A stretch of 48,456 nt of DNA from Natronococcus jeotgali DSM 18795 (GCF_000337695.1 NZ_AOIA01000160.1:1-48456), one strand, 5' to 3'; shown: positions 24,982 to 34,833, counted from the stretch's first letter. The notes: generated from the letters alone by a model not told the origin. Made by a program: numbers and translations.

Positions 24982-27900
24982 CTACCAGTACTGGTCGAGC
25001 CCGGTCTGTTCCTGGCCCGACCTCACTTCCTCCCAGGAGACGTCAAGCGCCTCGAGGATCCGCGAGATCGGTCCCTTCAGCGTCTTCTCGAGCATGGTGT
25101 CGTAGTCGACCGCGAACTCCTCGGGGATCTGGTCCTCGTACTCGAAGCAGATGACGTCTGGGTCGCGCTTGAACGCGCCGTAGACGGGGTCCCGGCGCGC
25201 GTCGAGCCCTTCCTCGTCCTCGAGGCGCTCGAAGAAGGCGGGATCGACGCGCTCGAGGTAGAGTCGCTTGGGCTTGCTTCCGCGCTGGAAGTTCGTCCCG
25301 AGCAGCTGATTCGCGTACTTCGCGCCCCGAACCTGGGCGGTGTCGGTGTCGTAGTTGTCCAGGCGCTTGCCGATCCCGCCCGGAATAGCGAGGTCGTCGA
25401 GGCTTATCTCGCCCGCGCGAACGTCCTCGATAACGCCCTGGACGTACTCCTTGGCGCCCTCGATGTCACCCTCCTTGACGATCATCTCGATGACCCGATG
25501 CTGGACCTCCTTGGTGATCGGGGCGATATCGGAGCGCTGGTACTCGAAACCGACGATGTCGACGTCGTCGACGTCCTTTCCCTCCTTCCAGGTGATGTGG
25601 CCGGCGTAGCGTTTCTTCTTGCCCGCCTGGAAGAAGCGCCGGTAGAGCTTCTCGAACTCGATCTGGAAGCGGTGGAACTCCGCGTTCAGTTCGTCGCGCG
25701 CGAAGTCGTCGTAGCGGTCGTTGATGTGCTCTTCAATCGCGAAGGACTGCTCGATGGCTTCGGACTTCGAGACGTCGGGGCCGAGCTCGAGCATAACGGA
25801 GTCCGTATCACCATACGTAACCTGATAATCAAGCTCGTCCGCGGCAGTCTCGGTAAATTCGATCACCTCGCGCCCAGTAGCGGTGATCGCGGATGCTGCT
25901 TCCTTATCATACAGTCTGAATTGTTCCCATCCCGACACGCCGTACAGGGATTGGCCGACGAACTGGAACTTCCCGTTTCGTCCTGCGAGCAGCGTGTGAT
26001 TGTCCTCGACGGTAACGCAGTAGACGCCGTTCTCGGCCGTACTCCGGGATGAGCTTCGATGCATCCGAAGTGTGTTCTTCGACGCTTCCGTCACGTAGAT
26101 CCGCCACGTCCCGCTGTCTCGGCTGTAGTTGGCGGTCAGTCCGAGGTGTGCACAGAGCCGAAGAACGTCGTCTCGAAGCTCGTCGCTCGAGGTAGAGTAT
26201 CGCCACGAGTTCACCTGTCGGTCGCCGTCCCCGTCGATGAGAACCTCCAGAAACCGTCGCTTCTGTCGGCGACTACACTCGAAGACGAGGTCGGGAATTC
26301 GTTTCTCGAAACTCCCGTCGCCACAGCGTTCGGTCATGAGGTCCCCGAGAAGCTTCGACGTGATCGTATACGACCGATCGTCGACGTACGAGTCGAATCC
26401 CATCCCGTCGAGGAGTTCGCCGATCGTCGCGTGGTGATTTTCACCCCCGTCAGCGACGGGACGATCGTCCTGCGCGAGTTTAACGGTCGTCGCAGAGCCA
26501 CGGAAGTTCTCGCCGAACTGCTTGTCCTCGGACGTGTAGACGTTTCCTTCCGTTACGAACCACGCAAGTAGATCGAGGAAATCGTCGCCGTCGTACGTCC
26601 GCGGAATCCACTTCCGACCGGATACACGGTGAACGAAGCTCGTCTCGCAGACGTCTTCGATGTACTCGCGGTGCTGCTCGAACTCCTCGGCAGTGAACAC
26701 GTAGCCTACCTCCCCCACGTCGGCTTTCGGCACGCGACGCGGTGTCCAACCCAGTTCTGCGGTGAACGTGTGGCCGTGAACGGACGGTCGAACCCACACC
26801 TCGTACTCGCCGTCGATCAGTTCCGTCAGATCGACTTCCTCGAGTTCGTCACCGTCGGGCCCCTCCCAGTCGTGGGGTAGTTCATAGTTCGTCGCCCGGT
26901 CGAGGTCCCCGGCCTCGACGAACCTGTATTCGTCTTCCGTGATCCCGTTCGTCTCGTTCTTGCGGACGAGCATTCGGTGATTCGGCGTGACGCTAAAATC
27001 GATCTTGCTCGTCTCGATATCGATCAGATCGCCGTCGTAGTCGGGATAGGCGTGGGTTTCGACGACGGACTTCGTCTCCAGTTTCTCGGTTTCCGGATCG
27101 AGCGAGTACACTTCGTCACCGACCTCGAGGTCGGTAATCTCTCGGACGCCGTCGGGAGTCACTACCTCCGTGTCCGGCGTGAAACAGTTCATGATAACCT
27201 TTACCGCACCCTGCTGGCGGTCGTACTGCTCGTACGCCGGCGTTCCGGGCTCGTGTTCGTTCCGAAGCCCCTTCTTCTCCTCGCGCTCGGCGAGCAGCTC
27301 CGTGATCATCTCGCGCATCACGCCGTCGGGCTCCTTCCGGAAGTGGATCGGTTCCGGTTGGGTCGGCGCGGTGTAGGTCTCCCCGTCGTACTCGTCGGGA
27401 TCGACCCGCGTCTCCGGCGAAGCGTTGATCGTCGTCATACACATCGGGTACAGCGACTTCAGGTCCAGCACGGTGACGTTTTCCTTGACGCCGGTGATCG
27501 GGTCGAAGACGGCCCCGCCCTCGTACTCCTCGCCGGCGTCCTGTTGGCCCTTCGAGGGGAGGGCGAACTGCCCGTGGGCCTGGTGGAGGACGTACATGTC
27601 AACTGCATCGCCGGGGGTGGGGGCGTCCTCGAGTTTGCAGCCGACGAACGAGCGGACCTCGTCCCAGAAGGGGACGATCTCCTGCTGGCGGTCGAGTTCG
27701 ACGCAGATCTCGACGTCCCGGAGGTTGTACGCGAGCAGCTGCGTCGGGTCGTCCTCCCAGAGGTCGCCGATGTCGCCGGCGTAGCGTTCCTTGCCGACCC
27801 CGAGTTCGGACTCGCCGACGGCGTCCAGCCGGTAGGAGTCGAGTTCGGAGAAGACCATCCGCTGGTAGCCGTACAGCAGGTCGAAGACGACTCGACCCTT

Positions 27901-28953
27901 GATGTCGGGACCGCCCCAGTTGCTGCGCCAGACCTCCTCGACCCGCGAGAGGCGATCGATCTCGAGGTCGTACTCGTGGCCGCCCTGGAGTACCTCGAGT
28001 CGATCCAGCAGGTACGGCGCGTCGAAGTCCTCGAAGTTCCACCCCGTTAGCACGTCCGGGTCGGTCTCCCGGATGTATTCGATGAACGCCTCGAGCATCG
28101 CCTCCTCCTCGTCGAAGCTCCGGACCTCGTGGTCCAGCGGTCCCTCGATGGGATCGTACTCCTCGACGGCCTCGGGGATCGGTCCGTCGCCGATCGGCGC
28201 CTCGTAGAGCCACATGACGTACTCGTCGCGATAGGAGTCGTGGCTGGTGAGACAGACGATCGGCTCCTCCCCGTCCTCGGGGAATCCGGAGCGGTCGTCG
28301 ACCTCGATGTCGAACGTGTTGACCCGCGGCTCGGCGTCGACCTCGACCGCCTCGACCTCCTCGTGGGGGACGACCAGCGAGTCGTCCTCGGCCCGCCGCT
28401 CGGGAACCCGGATCCCGCTGCGGACGTCCTTGTCGATGAGAAATCGGTTCGGGAAGAGGATGTCGGCTTCGTAGTGTTCGAACTCGTCGCGGACCTGCCC
28501 GACGTCGCGGGGCGTCTGGCCGAAGATCTTCGTCAGCTTCTCCCCGCGGATGCTCTCGTAGGGCTCGCCGTCCTCGTCCACTTCGCGGCTCCCGGTGAGT
28601 CGGTCGTACGCTTCCTCGGGCGGACGCTCGAGACTCGCCGTCGGCGCGTAGAAGTACGGACGAAAGCCGACGATCTGGATGTGCTCGAGCGTTCCGTCGG
28701 TCGTCCGTCCGAAGACGTGCATGATCGGTCGCTCGTCGTCGCCGTAGCCGGCGATCGTGTAGTCGACCTGCATCACGGCGAGATCGAGTTCCCCCCGCGA
28801 TTCGGGAAGCGTCTCCTCGACGACGTCGATCACGTCGGCGGCGCTCGAGCCGCCGTTGCCTGCGACGTGTGCCGCCTCCGCGTCCGGTCGGTCGCTGGGT
28901 TCGTCGGACCCCGATCCGAAATCCGCGAGTCCGCTCTGTCCCGCCTCGGTCAT
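24982..28953 (-). CDS. polB: Family B DNA polymerase with intein
   Basis: A 1323-residue precursor whose mature polymerase is 911 residues. The 3'-5' exonuclease carries FDIEV (D215, E217), [16 protein letters not shown] and [12 protein letters not shown]. The polymerase domain carries [10 protein letters not shown] (motif A), KVIMN-SLYG (motif B, split by the intein) and YGDTDSVM (motif C). The N-terminal 50 residues are an acidic, low-complexity extension. It is the major B-family replicative or repair polymerase of haloarchaea. A TATA-like GTTTTTAACC lies about 27 bases before the ATG, indicating a leaderless message. It lies on the same strand as the suf genes but has its own promoter. 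Confidence 0.95.
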   Translation of the reverse strand: MTEAGQSGLADFGSGSDEPSDRPDAEAAHVAGNGGSSAADVIDVVEETLPESRGELDLAVMQVDYTIAGYGDDERPIMHVFGRTTDGTLEHIQIVGFRPYFYAPTASLERPPEEAYDRLTGSREVDEDGEPYESIRGEKLTKIFGQTPRDVGQVRDEFEHYEADILFPNRFLIDKDVRSGIRVPERRAEDDSLVVPHEEVEAVEVDAEPRVNTFDIEVDDRSGFPEDGEEPIVCLTSHDSYRDEYVMWLYEAPIGDGPIPEAVEEYDPIEGPLDHEVRSFDEEEAMLEAFIEYIRETDPDVLTGWNFEDFDAPYLLDRLEVLQGGHEYDLEIDRLSRVEEVWRSNWGGPDIKGRVVFDLLYGYQRMVFSELDSYRLDAVGESELGVGKERYAGDIGDLWEDDPTQLLAYNLRDVEICVELDRQQEIVPFWDEVRSFVGCKLEDAPTPGDAVDMYVLHQAHGQFALPSKGQQDAGEEYEGGAVFDPITGVKENVTVLDLKSLYPMCMTTINASPETRVDPDEYDGETYTAPTQPEPIHFRKEPDGVMREMITELLAEREEKKGLRNEHEPGTPAYEQYDRQQGAVKVIMNCFTPDTEVVTPDGVREITDLEVGDEVYSLDPETEKLETKSVVETHAYPDYDGDLIDIETSKIDFSVTPNHRMLVRKNETNGITEDEYRFVEAGDLDRATNYELPHDWEGPDGDELEEVDLTELIDGEYEVWVRPSVHGHTFTAELGWTPRRVPKADVGEVGYVFTAEEFEQHREYIEDVCETSFVHRVSGRKWIPRTYDGDDFLDLLAWFVTEGNVYTSEDKQFGENFRGSATTVKLAQDDRPVADGGENHHATIGELLDGMGFDSYVDDRSYTITSKLLGDLMTERCGDGSFEKRIPDLVFECSRRQKRRFLEVLIDGDGDRQVNSWRYSTSSDELRDDVLRLCAHLGLTANYSRDSGTWRIYVTEASKNTLRMHRSSSRSTAENGVYCVTVEDNHTLLAGRNGKFQFVGQSLYGVSGWEQFRLYDKEAASAITATGREVIEFTETAADELDYQVTYGDTDSVMLELGPDVSKSEAIEQSFAIEEHINDRYDDFARDELNAEFHRFQIEFEKLYRRFFQAGKKKRYAGHITWKEGKDVDDVDIVGFEYQRSDIAPITKEVQHRVIEMIVKEGDIEGAKEYVQGVIEDVRAGEISLDDLAIPGGIGKRLDNYDTDTAQVRGAKYANQLLGTNFQRGSKPKRLYLERVDPAFFERLEDEEGLDARRDPVYGAFKRDPDVICFEYEDQIPEEFAVDYDTMLEKTLKGPISRILEALDVSWEEVRSGQEQTGLDQYW
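25951..27186 (-). other. Intein with LAGLIDADG homing endonuclease in PolB motif B
   Basis: A 412-residue intein (precursor residues 590-1001) interrupts motif B between KVIMN and SLYG. Splicing block A begins with Cys1 (CFTPDTEVV), block B is TPNH (67-70) and block F is YCVTVEDNH. The C-terminal end NGKFQFVGQ has Gln rather than Asn as the last residue and Gly rather than His before it; the next extein residue is Ser. Two endonuclease motifs are visible: LLAWFVTEG (206-214) and [11 protein letters not shown] (312-322), the second with both acidic residues. The base composition is visibly less GC-rich than that of the exteins, pointing to acquisition by transfer. Confidence 0.93.
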
Positions 28954-29040
28954 GGTACCGGAGTTCGGCGCCGCCGGTTAAAAACCCACCATTCCCGGTT
29001 CGCTGCGGTACCGGCGAAAACGCGGTGGGGCAACAAGACA

Positions 29041-29046
29041 TATAAT
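29041..29046 (+). promoter_or_regulatory. TATA box of the 29072 gene
   Basis: TATAAT lies about 27 bases before the GTG at 29072, which supports that GTG as the leaderless start in preference to ATGs at 29108 or 29111. Confidence 0.55.
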
Positions 29047-29071
29047 GTGGTAACACATAGCAAGGGTCGAG

Positions 29072-29260
29072 GTGACCGACGTGTCTACCCGCGCCAACGA
29101 AGACGAGATGATGGATCGACGCGAACCGCGTAGCGAGCCCGAGGGCACAGCGACCGTCGAGGCCTACGAGATCGAGGACGGGGTGGTGTTCTACGATGCC
29201 GAGAACCCCCTCGCGTGGGTCGAGGCGAGCCGGACGCTCGCGCTCGAGGAGTTCGTCTGA
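29072..29260 (+). CDS. DUF7331 small halophile protein
   Basis: A 62-residue acidic protein. The ending TVEAYEIEDGVVFYDAENPL followed by AWVEAS is the hallmark of the halophile DUF7331 family, in which almost all of the sequence is this strand-rich segment. Function is unknown. Its size suggests a small regulatory or binding protein. The GTG start was chosen from the position of the TATA box; ATG codons downstream would remove the poorly conserved N-terminal 12 residues only. Confidence 0.7.
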   Translation: MTDVSTRANEDEMMDRREPRSEPEGTATVEAYEIEDGVVFYDAENPLAWVEASRTLALEEFV

Positions 29261-29317
29261 ACCGAGGGTGCGGCGCGAACGCGAATCCTTTTCCTTCCGG
29301 TTCCCGTCTGCGCAGGT

Positions 29318-29845
29318 GTGGTGTTCGATCGCTCCGAACACGAGCCCGAGGAGTGGGACCCCGAGGAGGAGTTTACCGACTCCGACAGCGACTCGCTGAC
29401 GATCCCCAAGGTATCGACGGAGGACGCGGGGTCGGACCTGGGGTCGGACCTGCGTTCGGAGTTCGGGTCGTCGACCGAACCGGAGATCGAAACCGACGTT
29501 CCGAGCGACCTCCTGCAGACGTTCTGGTCGCTCGTCCTCGTCATCAACGCGGCCGTTCTCGCGCTGTCGCTCGGCGTGTTGTTTCTGGTCTTCGAGGGCC
29601 CTTCGACCAACGGCGTCGTCCTGCTCCTCGGCGGCATCGTCCTCTCCGGGTTCGCCGTCCGCCGCTACCGGACGTCCCGACCGTCGGACGGCGCCGACCC
29701 GTCCGCGCCCGACGCCGAATCTGACCGCGACGCCGACCCGTCCGCGCCCGACGCCGAATCTGACCGCGACGCCGACCCGTCCGCGCCCGACGAGACGCCT
29801 GCCGAACCCGAACACCGATCGCCCGCGGATCACGACCGAACATGA
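29318..29845 (+). CDS. DUF7322-like membrane protein with repeat tail
   Basis: A 175-residue protein. The acidic N-terminus FDRSEHEPEEWDPEEEF is typical of the halophile DUF7322 group. Two hydrophobic segments follow, near residues 68-92 (WSLVLVINAAVLALSLGVLF) and 97-112 (NGVVLLLGGIVLSGFAV), with a basic RRYRTSR after the second. The C-terminal tail contains two and a half copies of a 13-residue unit starting ADPSAPDAESDRD, which probably extends as a disordered acidic tail. The GTG start at 29318 fits a TATA-like CCTTTTCC 28 bases upstream. Its stop overlaps the next gene (ATGA). Confidence 0.7.
   Translation: MVFDRSEHEPEEWDPEEEFTDSDSDSLTIPKVSTEDAGSDLGSDLRSEFGSSTEPEIETDVPSDLLQTFWSLVLVINAAVLALSLGVLFLVFEGPSTNGVVLLLGGIVLSGFAVRRYRTSRPSDGADPSAPDAESDRDADPSAPDAESDRDADPSAPDETPAEPEHRSPADHDRT
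29693..29792. repeat. 39-base tandem repeat, about 2.5 copies
   Basis: Units at 29693-29731 and 29732-29770 are identical, followed by a 22-base partial copy at 29771-29792. They code for the 13-residue repeats in the tail of the membrane protein. Exact identity suggests a recent expansion. Confidence 0.85.
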
Positions 29846-30312
29846 AACCCGTCCAAGACGACACCGGGAAGCGATACGTCCTTCTCAAACGCTCCGAGCA
29901 CGCGAGTCTCGTTCGCGATCCCGAAACCGGTAACGAGTGTTACGTCCAGAACGACCGCCTCGAGCACCTCGAGGACGAGTCCGTCCTCGAGACGGCCGCC
30001 CGAACCATCGACGAACCGGTTCGAACGCTGTTGACGGCCGTCCACGACGAAACCGCCCTCGGGTTGCTCGTCGACCTCGGCGAACGCGGCCCGCTCGGCG
30101 TTCGCGAGATGCTCGACGCCTACGACTGCTGCGAGAGCGATCTCCACGGTCGGCTCACGGTGTTGACCGCCGCGGACCTGATCGCCGAGACCGACGTCGC
30201 CGGCGAACGGGGGTACCGACTCGCCGACGAGGGGGAAGTCGCCCTCGAGGCGATCGGCGCGAACACCGACGCGAACCCGCGTCGCTCCGGAGACGACCGC
30301 GGGGAGCGCTAG
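29842..30312 (+). CDS. HTH-like halophile protein (DUF7346-like)
   Basis: A 156-residue soluble protein. The N-terminal half is beta-rich: KRYVLLKRSEHASLVRDPET, then GNECYVQNDRLEHLEDESVL. The C-terminal half, LGLLVDLGERGPLGVREMLD then CCESDLHGRLTVLTAADLI and GERGYRLADEGEVALEAI, has the pattern of a winged helix. It is probably a DNA-binding regulator or a partner of the membrane protein it overlaps, since the two genes share the ATGA junction and must be co-translated (inference). Confidence 0.7.
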   Translation: MKPVQDDTGKRYVLLKRSEHASLVRDPETGNECYVQNDRLEHLEDESVLETAARTIDEPVRTLLTAVHDETALGLLVDLGERGPLGVREMLDAYDCCESDLHGRLTVLTAADLIAETDVAGERGYRLADEGEVALEAIGANTDANPRRSGDDRGER

Positions 30313-30339
30313 CCGCCGGCGGTATCGCTCTCGAGTCAG

Positions 30340-33018
30340 TCACTCCGCCCCCAGCAGCGCCGCCTCCGGTGGCTCGCCGCGCACGAGCCGCGATCGGTTC
30401 GAGGTGGCGTCTTTCTCGACGCGGACCAGCGAGTCCGCCGCGCCGATCAGCTCCTCGTCGTGGCTGACGACGACGATCTGTTCGACGCCCAGGTCCCGCA
30501 TCGACTCGACCAGCGACACCAACTGCGTGACGTGACCCGAGTCGAGGAAGACGGTCGGCTCGTCTAAGATCAGCGGCGGCATGGGGGCGGTCCCTTCGAC
30601 GCCCTCCGCGAGCAGCCGGTAGATCGCACACCGCAGACTGAGGTTGAACAGCGCCCGCTCGCCCCCCGAGAGCTGCTCGGGCTCGAGGGGCTCGCCGTCT
30701 TTCTGGTAGACCGTTAAGCGATACTCCCCGTCCAGGTCGATCCCCGCGTAGGAGTCGTTCCGGTAGACCAGATCGAACGTCTCGTTGAGCAGCCGTTCGA
30801 GAGTCTCGACGTTGCGCTGGCGCAGTTCCGCGCGCAACTCGCCGTAGGTCGTCTGGAGCGTCTCCGCCTCGCCGTACAGCGAGTCGAGCCGTTCGCAGCG
30901 CGTTTCGACCGCCTCGAGGCGCTCGCGGAGCCGTTCGAGCGCCTCGAGTTTCTCCTCGATCCCGCCGATCCGGCCCCGAAGCTGGTCGCGGTCGTCCTCG
31001 AGCGCCGCGAGTTTCTCCTCGACTCGCTCGAGGTAGTCCTCGGCTTTCCGCTTCTCGCTGCGGGCCCGTTCGATCCGCTCGTCGTCGAACTCGGATTCGA
31101 GCTCGCGCTTTCGCTCGCGTTTCGAGGCGAGTTGCTCGCGGCGCTCCTCGTTCATCGTCTCCCAGTCGGCCCGTCGCTCCCGGACGGTCTCGAGCTCGCG
31201 CTCGAGGTCGGCCCGCTCGCCGTTGATCTCGGCGACGCGGCGAAGCGTCTCGAGCTCCGCCTTGATCTCGCTGCGCTCGCCGTTGATCTCCCCGAGTTCG
31301 GCTCGCGCGTCCGCGACGTCGTCCTCGAGGTCGTCGGCCTCCGCTCGTTTCGCCTCGGCCTCGCGCTCGCGCTCGTCGGCCTCCGCCCGGAGCTCTTCGC
31401 GCTGGTCGTGGCGCCCCTCGAGCGCGTCTCGTTTCTCCGCGACCAGCTGGGCGACGTTCTCGCGGTTCTCCTCGAGTCGGTCGACCCGCCGTTCGGCCTC
31501 GCGGAGCGCCTCGGCGCGCTCGATGCGTTCCTCGAGGTCGTCGCGCTCGTCGGCGAGGTCGTCGCGGCGGTCCTCGAGGGCCGCGAGCCGGTCGCGTTTC
31601 TCCTCGAGGACGTCGACGTGGGGCGAGTCCGTCACGTCCTGACCGCACTCGGGGCATTTCCCCTCCTCGAGCAGTCGCTCGCCCTCGGCGATCGCGTCCT
31701 CGACCGACCTGATCTCGGCGGCGACGTCGTTGCGCGTCGAGACGAGCTCCTCGCGGTCGTCCTCGAGGTCCTCGAGGTAGCCCTCGGCCTCGCCGAACGT
31801 GATCGGCGCGTCGTCGAACGCCTCGCGGGCGGCCTCGATCTCCGCGTCGAACTCGTCGAGTTTCTCCTCCCGTTGCTCGATCGCCTCGACGGCGTCCTCG
31901 AGGTCGTCGTCGAGCTGGTCAGCCTCCTCGCGTTTCGTCTCGACCCGGGATTCGAGCTCCGTTGCCTCCTCGCGGAGCCGTTCCATACTTCCCTTGCGCT
32001 CGGTGATCGCGACGCGGGCGTCCTCGAGGTCGTCGCGCAGCTCCTCGTCGCGCTCCTCGAGGCGCTCGATGCGGTCCTCGACGGCCTCGGCGTCGCCCGT
32101 CTCGAGGTCGGTTTCGCCGAGCAGCCCGTCGCGCTCGTCGGCGAGCTCCTCGCGGCGCCGGCGGCGTTCGCGCAGTCGCTCGCCGGCGTCCTCGCGCTTG
32201 CGCTCGGTCTCGTCGATCTTCGAGCGCAGCGCCTCGATCTCCTCGGCGAGGTCGGCGAGCTCCTCGCGGGTTTCCTCGTGGCGCTCGAGGACGTCCGTCG
32301 CCGTCTCGAGGGAGTCCCGGGCGTCCTCGCGCTGGGACTCGAAGCGATCGATCTTCGAGACGACGTCGGCGTGGCGCGACTCGAGTTCGTTGAGCTGCTC
32401 GTGGAGGTCCTGCCCTTCCTTGCGTTCGACCTGCGATCGGAGGTCCTCGAGCACCTCTCGCTGTCCGTCGAGCACCGACTTGACCCCGAGGCGGGCGTCG
32501 CTGGCGCGCTCGCGGTACTCCTCGAGCGCGCCCAGCTGCAGGAGGTCGTCGATCATGTCCTGGCGCTCGCCCGGCGAGGCGTGGATCAGCTTGTTGACCT
32601 CGCCCTGGCGGACGTACGCGCAGTTGACGAACGCCTCGGCGTCCATCCGCAGGAGCCGTGTCACCTCCGCGCGAACGTCGCGTGCACCCTCGACGGTCTC
32701 GGTCGGCGTCTCGAGGACACACTTCGTCGTCGTCGCGCGGTCGCCACGCAGCTTGAGCCGGCGCTCGACGCGGTACTCGCGGCCGTCGTGGGTAAAGCGG
32801 AGCTCGACCTCGCTCTCCTCCTCGCCGGTCGTGATTACGTCGTCGAGCGTGCGCTCGTCCAGCGCCTTCGAGCCGTACAGCGCGAAGAAGACGGCCTCGA
32901 GCAGCGTCGACTTCCCGCTGCCGTTGACCCCGTGGACGATCGTCACGCCCCGCTCGAGGTCGAGTTCGGCCTCGCCGTAACACTTGAAGTTCAGCAGGCG
33001 GACGCGGTCGACCCTCAT
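30340..33018 (-). CDS. rad50: DNA double-strand break repair ATPase Rad50
   Basis: An 892-residue SMC-like ATPase that tethers broken DNA ends and works with Mre11. Walker A GVNGSGKST is at residues 30-38. A very long coiled coil follows, with the zinc hook C455-P-E-C458 (CPECGQDV) at the midpoint, where two molecules join. The C-terminal lobe contains LSGGERALFNLSLR (signature) and PLILDEPTVFLD (Walker B). Length is typical for an archaeal Rad50. Its start codon overlaps the mre11 stop (ATGA), so the two products are co-translated, in the order mre11 then rad50. The acidic composition of the coil is a halophile trait. Confidence 0.96.
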   Translation of the reverse strand: MRVDRVRLLNFKCYGEAELDLERGVTIVHGVNGSGKSTLLEAVFFALYGSKALDERTLDDVITTGEEESEVELRFTHDGREYRVERRLKLRGDRATTTKCVLETPTETVEGARDVRAEVTRLLRMDAEAFVNCAYVRQGEVNKLIHASPGERQDMIDDLLQLGALEEYRERASDARLGVKSVLDGQREVLEDLRSQVERKEGQDLHEQLNELESRHADVVSKIDRFESQREDARDSLETATDVLERHEETREELADLAEEIEALRSKIDETERKREDAGERLRERRRRREELADERDGLLGETDLETGDAEAVEDRIERLEERDEELRDDLEDARVAITERKGSMERLREEATELESRVETKREEADQLDDDLEDAVEAIEQREEKLDEFDAEIEAAREAFDDAPITFGEAEGYLEDLEDDREELVSTRNDVAAEIRSVEDAIAEGERLLEEGKCPECGQDVTDSPHVDVLEEKRDRLAALEDRRDDLADERDDLEERIERAEALREAERRVDRLEENRENVAQLVAEKRDALEGRHDQREELRAEADEREREAEAKRAEADDLEDDVADARAELGEINGERSEIKAELETLRRVAEINGERADLERELETVRERRADWETMNEERREQLASKRERKRELESEFDDERIERARSEKRKAEDYLERVEEKLAALEDDRDQLRGRIGGIEEKLEALERLRERLEAVETRCERLDSLYGEAETLQTTYGELRAELRQRNVETLERLLNETFDLVYRNDSYAGIDLDGEYRLTVYQKDGEPLEPEQLSGGERALFNLSLRCAIYRLLAEGVEGTAPMPPLILDEPTVFLDSGHVTQLVSLVESMRDLGVEQIVVVSHDEELIGAADSLVRVEKDATSNRSRLVRGEPPEAALLGAE

Positions 33019-34442
33019 TCGAAATCACCCAGCGAAGCGTACTCGCGGTCGGAACCCGGCGTCGACTCCGACTCGGAACCGTCTTCCGGGCCCGCGTCGG
33101 CGGCGTCGCCCGACGCCTCGGCTTCGGTGTCGGTCCCCGTACTCGTCTCGGCGTTCCCGTCCGGGCGGGCACCACTCGCGCCCGCGGCCTCGTCGCTCGC
33201 GTCGTCGTCCGCCGCAGACGCGGGCTCGGCGACAGCGGGCTTCTCAGCGTCGGCCTCGCCCTCCCGGTCCGCGACGGTCGTCGCGTCCGCGCCGTCCGGC
33301 CCCCGGTCGGGAGCGGGTTCGAACGCCGAAGCCTCGTCCTCGAGGAGTTCTCGAACCCGGCGCTCGACGCGCTCGCGGACGTTCGCGTCGGCGAGATCGT
33401 CGTTTCGAACCGTGCGATCGAGCTCGCGGGCGGCGTCGCTGAGCCCCAGCTCGCGGACGCGCTCCCGGACCGCGTCGTCGGGGTTCGCGAAGCTCACCGA
33501 CACGTCGGCGTCCTCGTCCGGAAGCTCCCGGCGGTCGTTCACGCGGGCCACGAGCGCGCCCCGATCGACCGCGAGCTCCTCGACGGCCGCGGGGGTAATC
33601 GGCTTGCCTTCCCCCTCGAGGGTGACGACGACGACGGCGTCCTCGAGGTCGTGCTGGCGAACCCGTTCCTGAACCCGGTCGACGCCCTCGCCCTCGGAGA
33701 GCCCGACGTCGACGAAGGCGAACTTGCGGGTCGCCTCGATCCCTCGTCGCCGGATCGCCGGCTCCTCGCCGGGCTCGAAGTCGACGAGGTTGTACCCTCG
33801 CTCCTCGCGCTCGCTCGCGCTCGCGCGCTCGGTCGAACCGCAGTAGGTGATCCAGGTCCCCGCCAGCTCGGCGGTATCGGGGTGGTGGTTGTCCCCGAGC
33901 AGGACGGCGTCGAAGTCGACGGTCGACGCCGTCAGGAGGCGTTCGGTGTCCCAGTCGCCGTGGGGGAACGGCTCGAACAGGCCGTGGCTCACGAGCGCGG
34001 CGTGGTCGGCCTCGTCCGGAACCGGGTCGAACTCGTACTCGAGATCCCCGCGGCGCGAGCGGGGGACGAAGTCCAGCCCGTAGACCGCGACGTCGTCGAG
34101 CACGTACGGCTCGGCGCCGAGCCGGGTCGCGAGCCCGAGATCCGAAAAGAGGTCGAGCCACTGGGCGTCGCGTTTCCCCTCGTGGTTGCCGACGACCGCG
34201 AGGAAGGGGACGTCGGCGTCCGCGAGGTCCCGGAGGATCTCGACGGTCCCCTGGAGGTCGACCAGGTTCGGTCGGCGATCGTGAAAGAGGTCGCCGGCGT
34301 GGATCACGGCGTCCACGTCGTCGTCGTCGATCGCGTCCTCGGCCACGTTCCGAAAGGCCGACAGGAAGTCCCGCCGTCGCTCGGGCGAGTTGTACTGCTG
34401 GTACCCGATGTGGGTGTCGCCCGTGTGTATCACCCGCGTCAT
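33015..34442 (-). CDS. mre11: DNA double-strand break repair nuclease Mre11
   Basis: A 475-residue nuclease of the calcineurin-like phosphoesterase superfamily that trims DNA ends in the Mre11-Rad50 complex. Metal-binding motifs are in order: GDTHIG (D9, H11), AGDLFHDRR (D51), VVGNHEG (N86, H87), LVSHGLFEP and LLGDNHHPD. The nuclease core ends near residue 300. Residues 380-475 are a low-complexity acidic tail rich in Ala, Asp, Glu and Ser (including GADATTVADREGEADAE), with no recognisable domain. The tail is unusually long. It is the first gene of the mre11-rad50 unit. Confidence 0.96.
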   Translation of the reverse strand: MTRVIHTGDTHIGYQQYNSPERRRDFLSAFRNVAEDAIDDDDVDAVIHAGDLFHDRRPNLVDLQGTVEILRDLADADVPFLAVVGNHEGKRDAQWLDLFSDLGLATRLGAEPYVLDDVAVYGLDFVPRSRRGDLEYEFDPVPDEADHAALVSHGLFEPFPHGDWDTERLLTASTVDFDAVLLGDNHHPDTAELAGTWITYCGSTERASASEREERGYNLVDFEPGEEPAIRRRGIEATRKFAFVDVGLSEGEGVDRVQERVRQHDLEDAVVVVTLEGEGKPITPAAVEELAVDRGALVARVNDRRELPDEDADVSVSFANPDDAVRERVRELGLSDAARELDRTVRNDDLADANVRERVERRVRELLEDEASAFEPAPDRGPDGADATTVADREGEADAEKPAVAEPASAADDDASDEAAGASGARPDGNAETSTGTDTEAEASGDAADAGPEDGSESESTPGSDREYASLGDFE

Positions 34443-34563
34443 CTGTCGGGACGTTGGCCACCGCTCCCTAAATGGATTCCGCGACCGGACCGAAAGTGAA
34501 GCGCTCGCCGAACGGACGGGACCGCGGCGACCGAGAGGGCGACGCGAGAACGAACGGCGTTCG

Positions 34564-34833
34564 CTACGACTCGATGTCGAGGCTGTAGAGACGTTTGCGG
34601 GCGTCCGAGAACGAGAACCGGGAGTCGATCACGTTCTCCTCGTCGAGGCGGTTGAGCGCGTACCGCACCGTCCGCGACGGGAGCAGCGTCTCGTCAGCGA
34701 TCTGCTGTTGGGTCATGGTGTCGTTGTACTCGAGAACCTTCGCGACGAGTTTCGCACTCGGCGGAAGCTCGCGGACGTCCTCCCAGGATCCCCTGTCCGC
34801 GGGGTCGGGCTCTGGCGACTCTAGAGAACTCAT
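34564..34833 (-). CDS. HTH regulator (MarR/TrmB-like)
   Basis: An 89-residue winged-helix protein. The helix-turn-helix reads SAKLVAKVLEYNDTMTQQQI then ADETLLPSRTVRYALNRLDE, followed by the wing segment NVIDSRFSFSDARKRLYSLD. It is a compact halophile regulator usually found beside the proteasome ATPase gene, as here: it is divergent from pan with a 125-base shared promoter region, so it may control pan or itself (inference). The start at 34833 was chosen for the family MSSLE-type N-terminus. A longer in-frame reading to 34953 would overlap the pan promoter. A TATA-like AATATTAT is at about 34865-34872. Confidence 0.8.
   Translation of the reverse strand: MSSLESPEPDPADRGSWEDVRELPPSAKLVAKVLEYNDTMTQQQIADETLLPSRTVRYALNRLDEENVIDSRFSFSDARKRLYSLDIES

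Noticed and set aside
25951-27186. Separate gene or insertion sequence within polB
   Set aside because: The segment is in frame, begins with Cys and ends before Ser with splicing blocks in order, so it is an intein rather than an inserted element.
29693-29792. CRISPR-like or regulatory repeat
   Set aside because: The repeat is back to back without spacers, in frame, and codes for a protein tail.
31132-33672. Long plus-strand frame opposite rad50 and mre11
   Set aside because: Leu/Val/Arg-rich antisense frame across two genes with unmistakable motifs.
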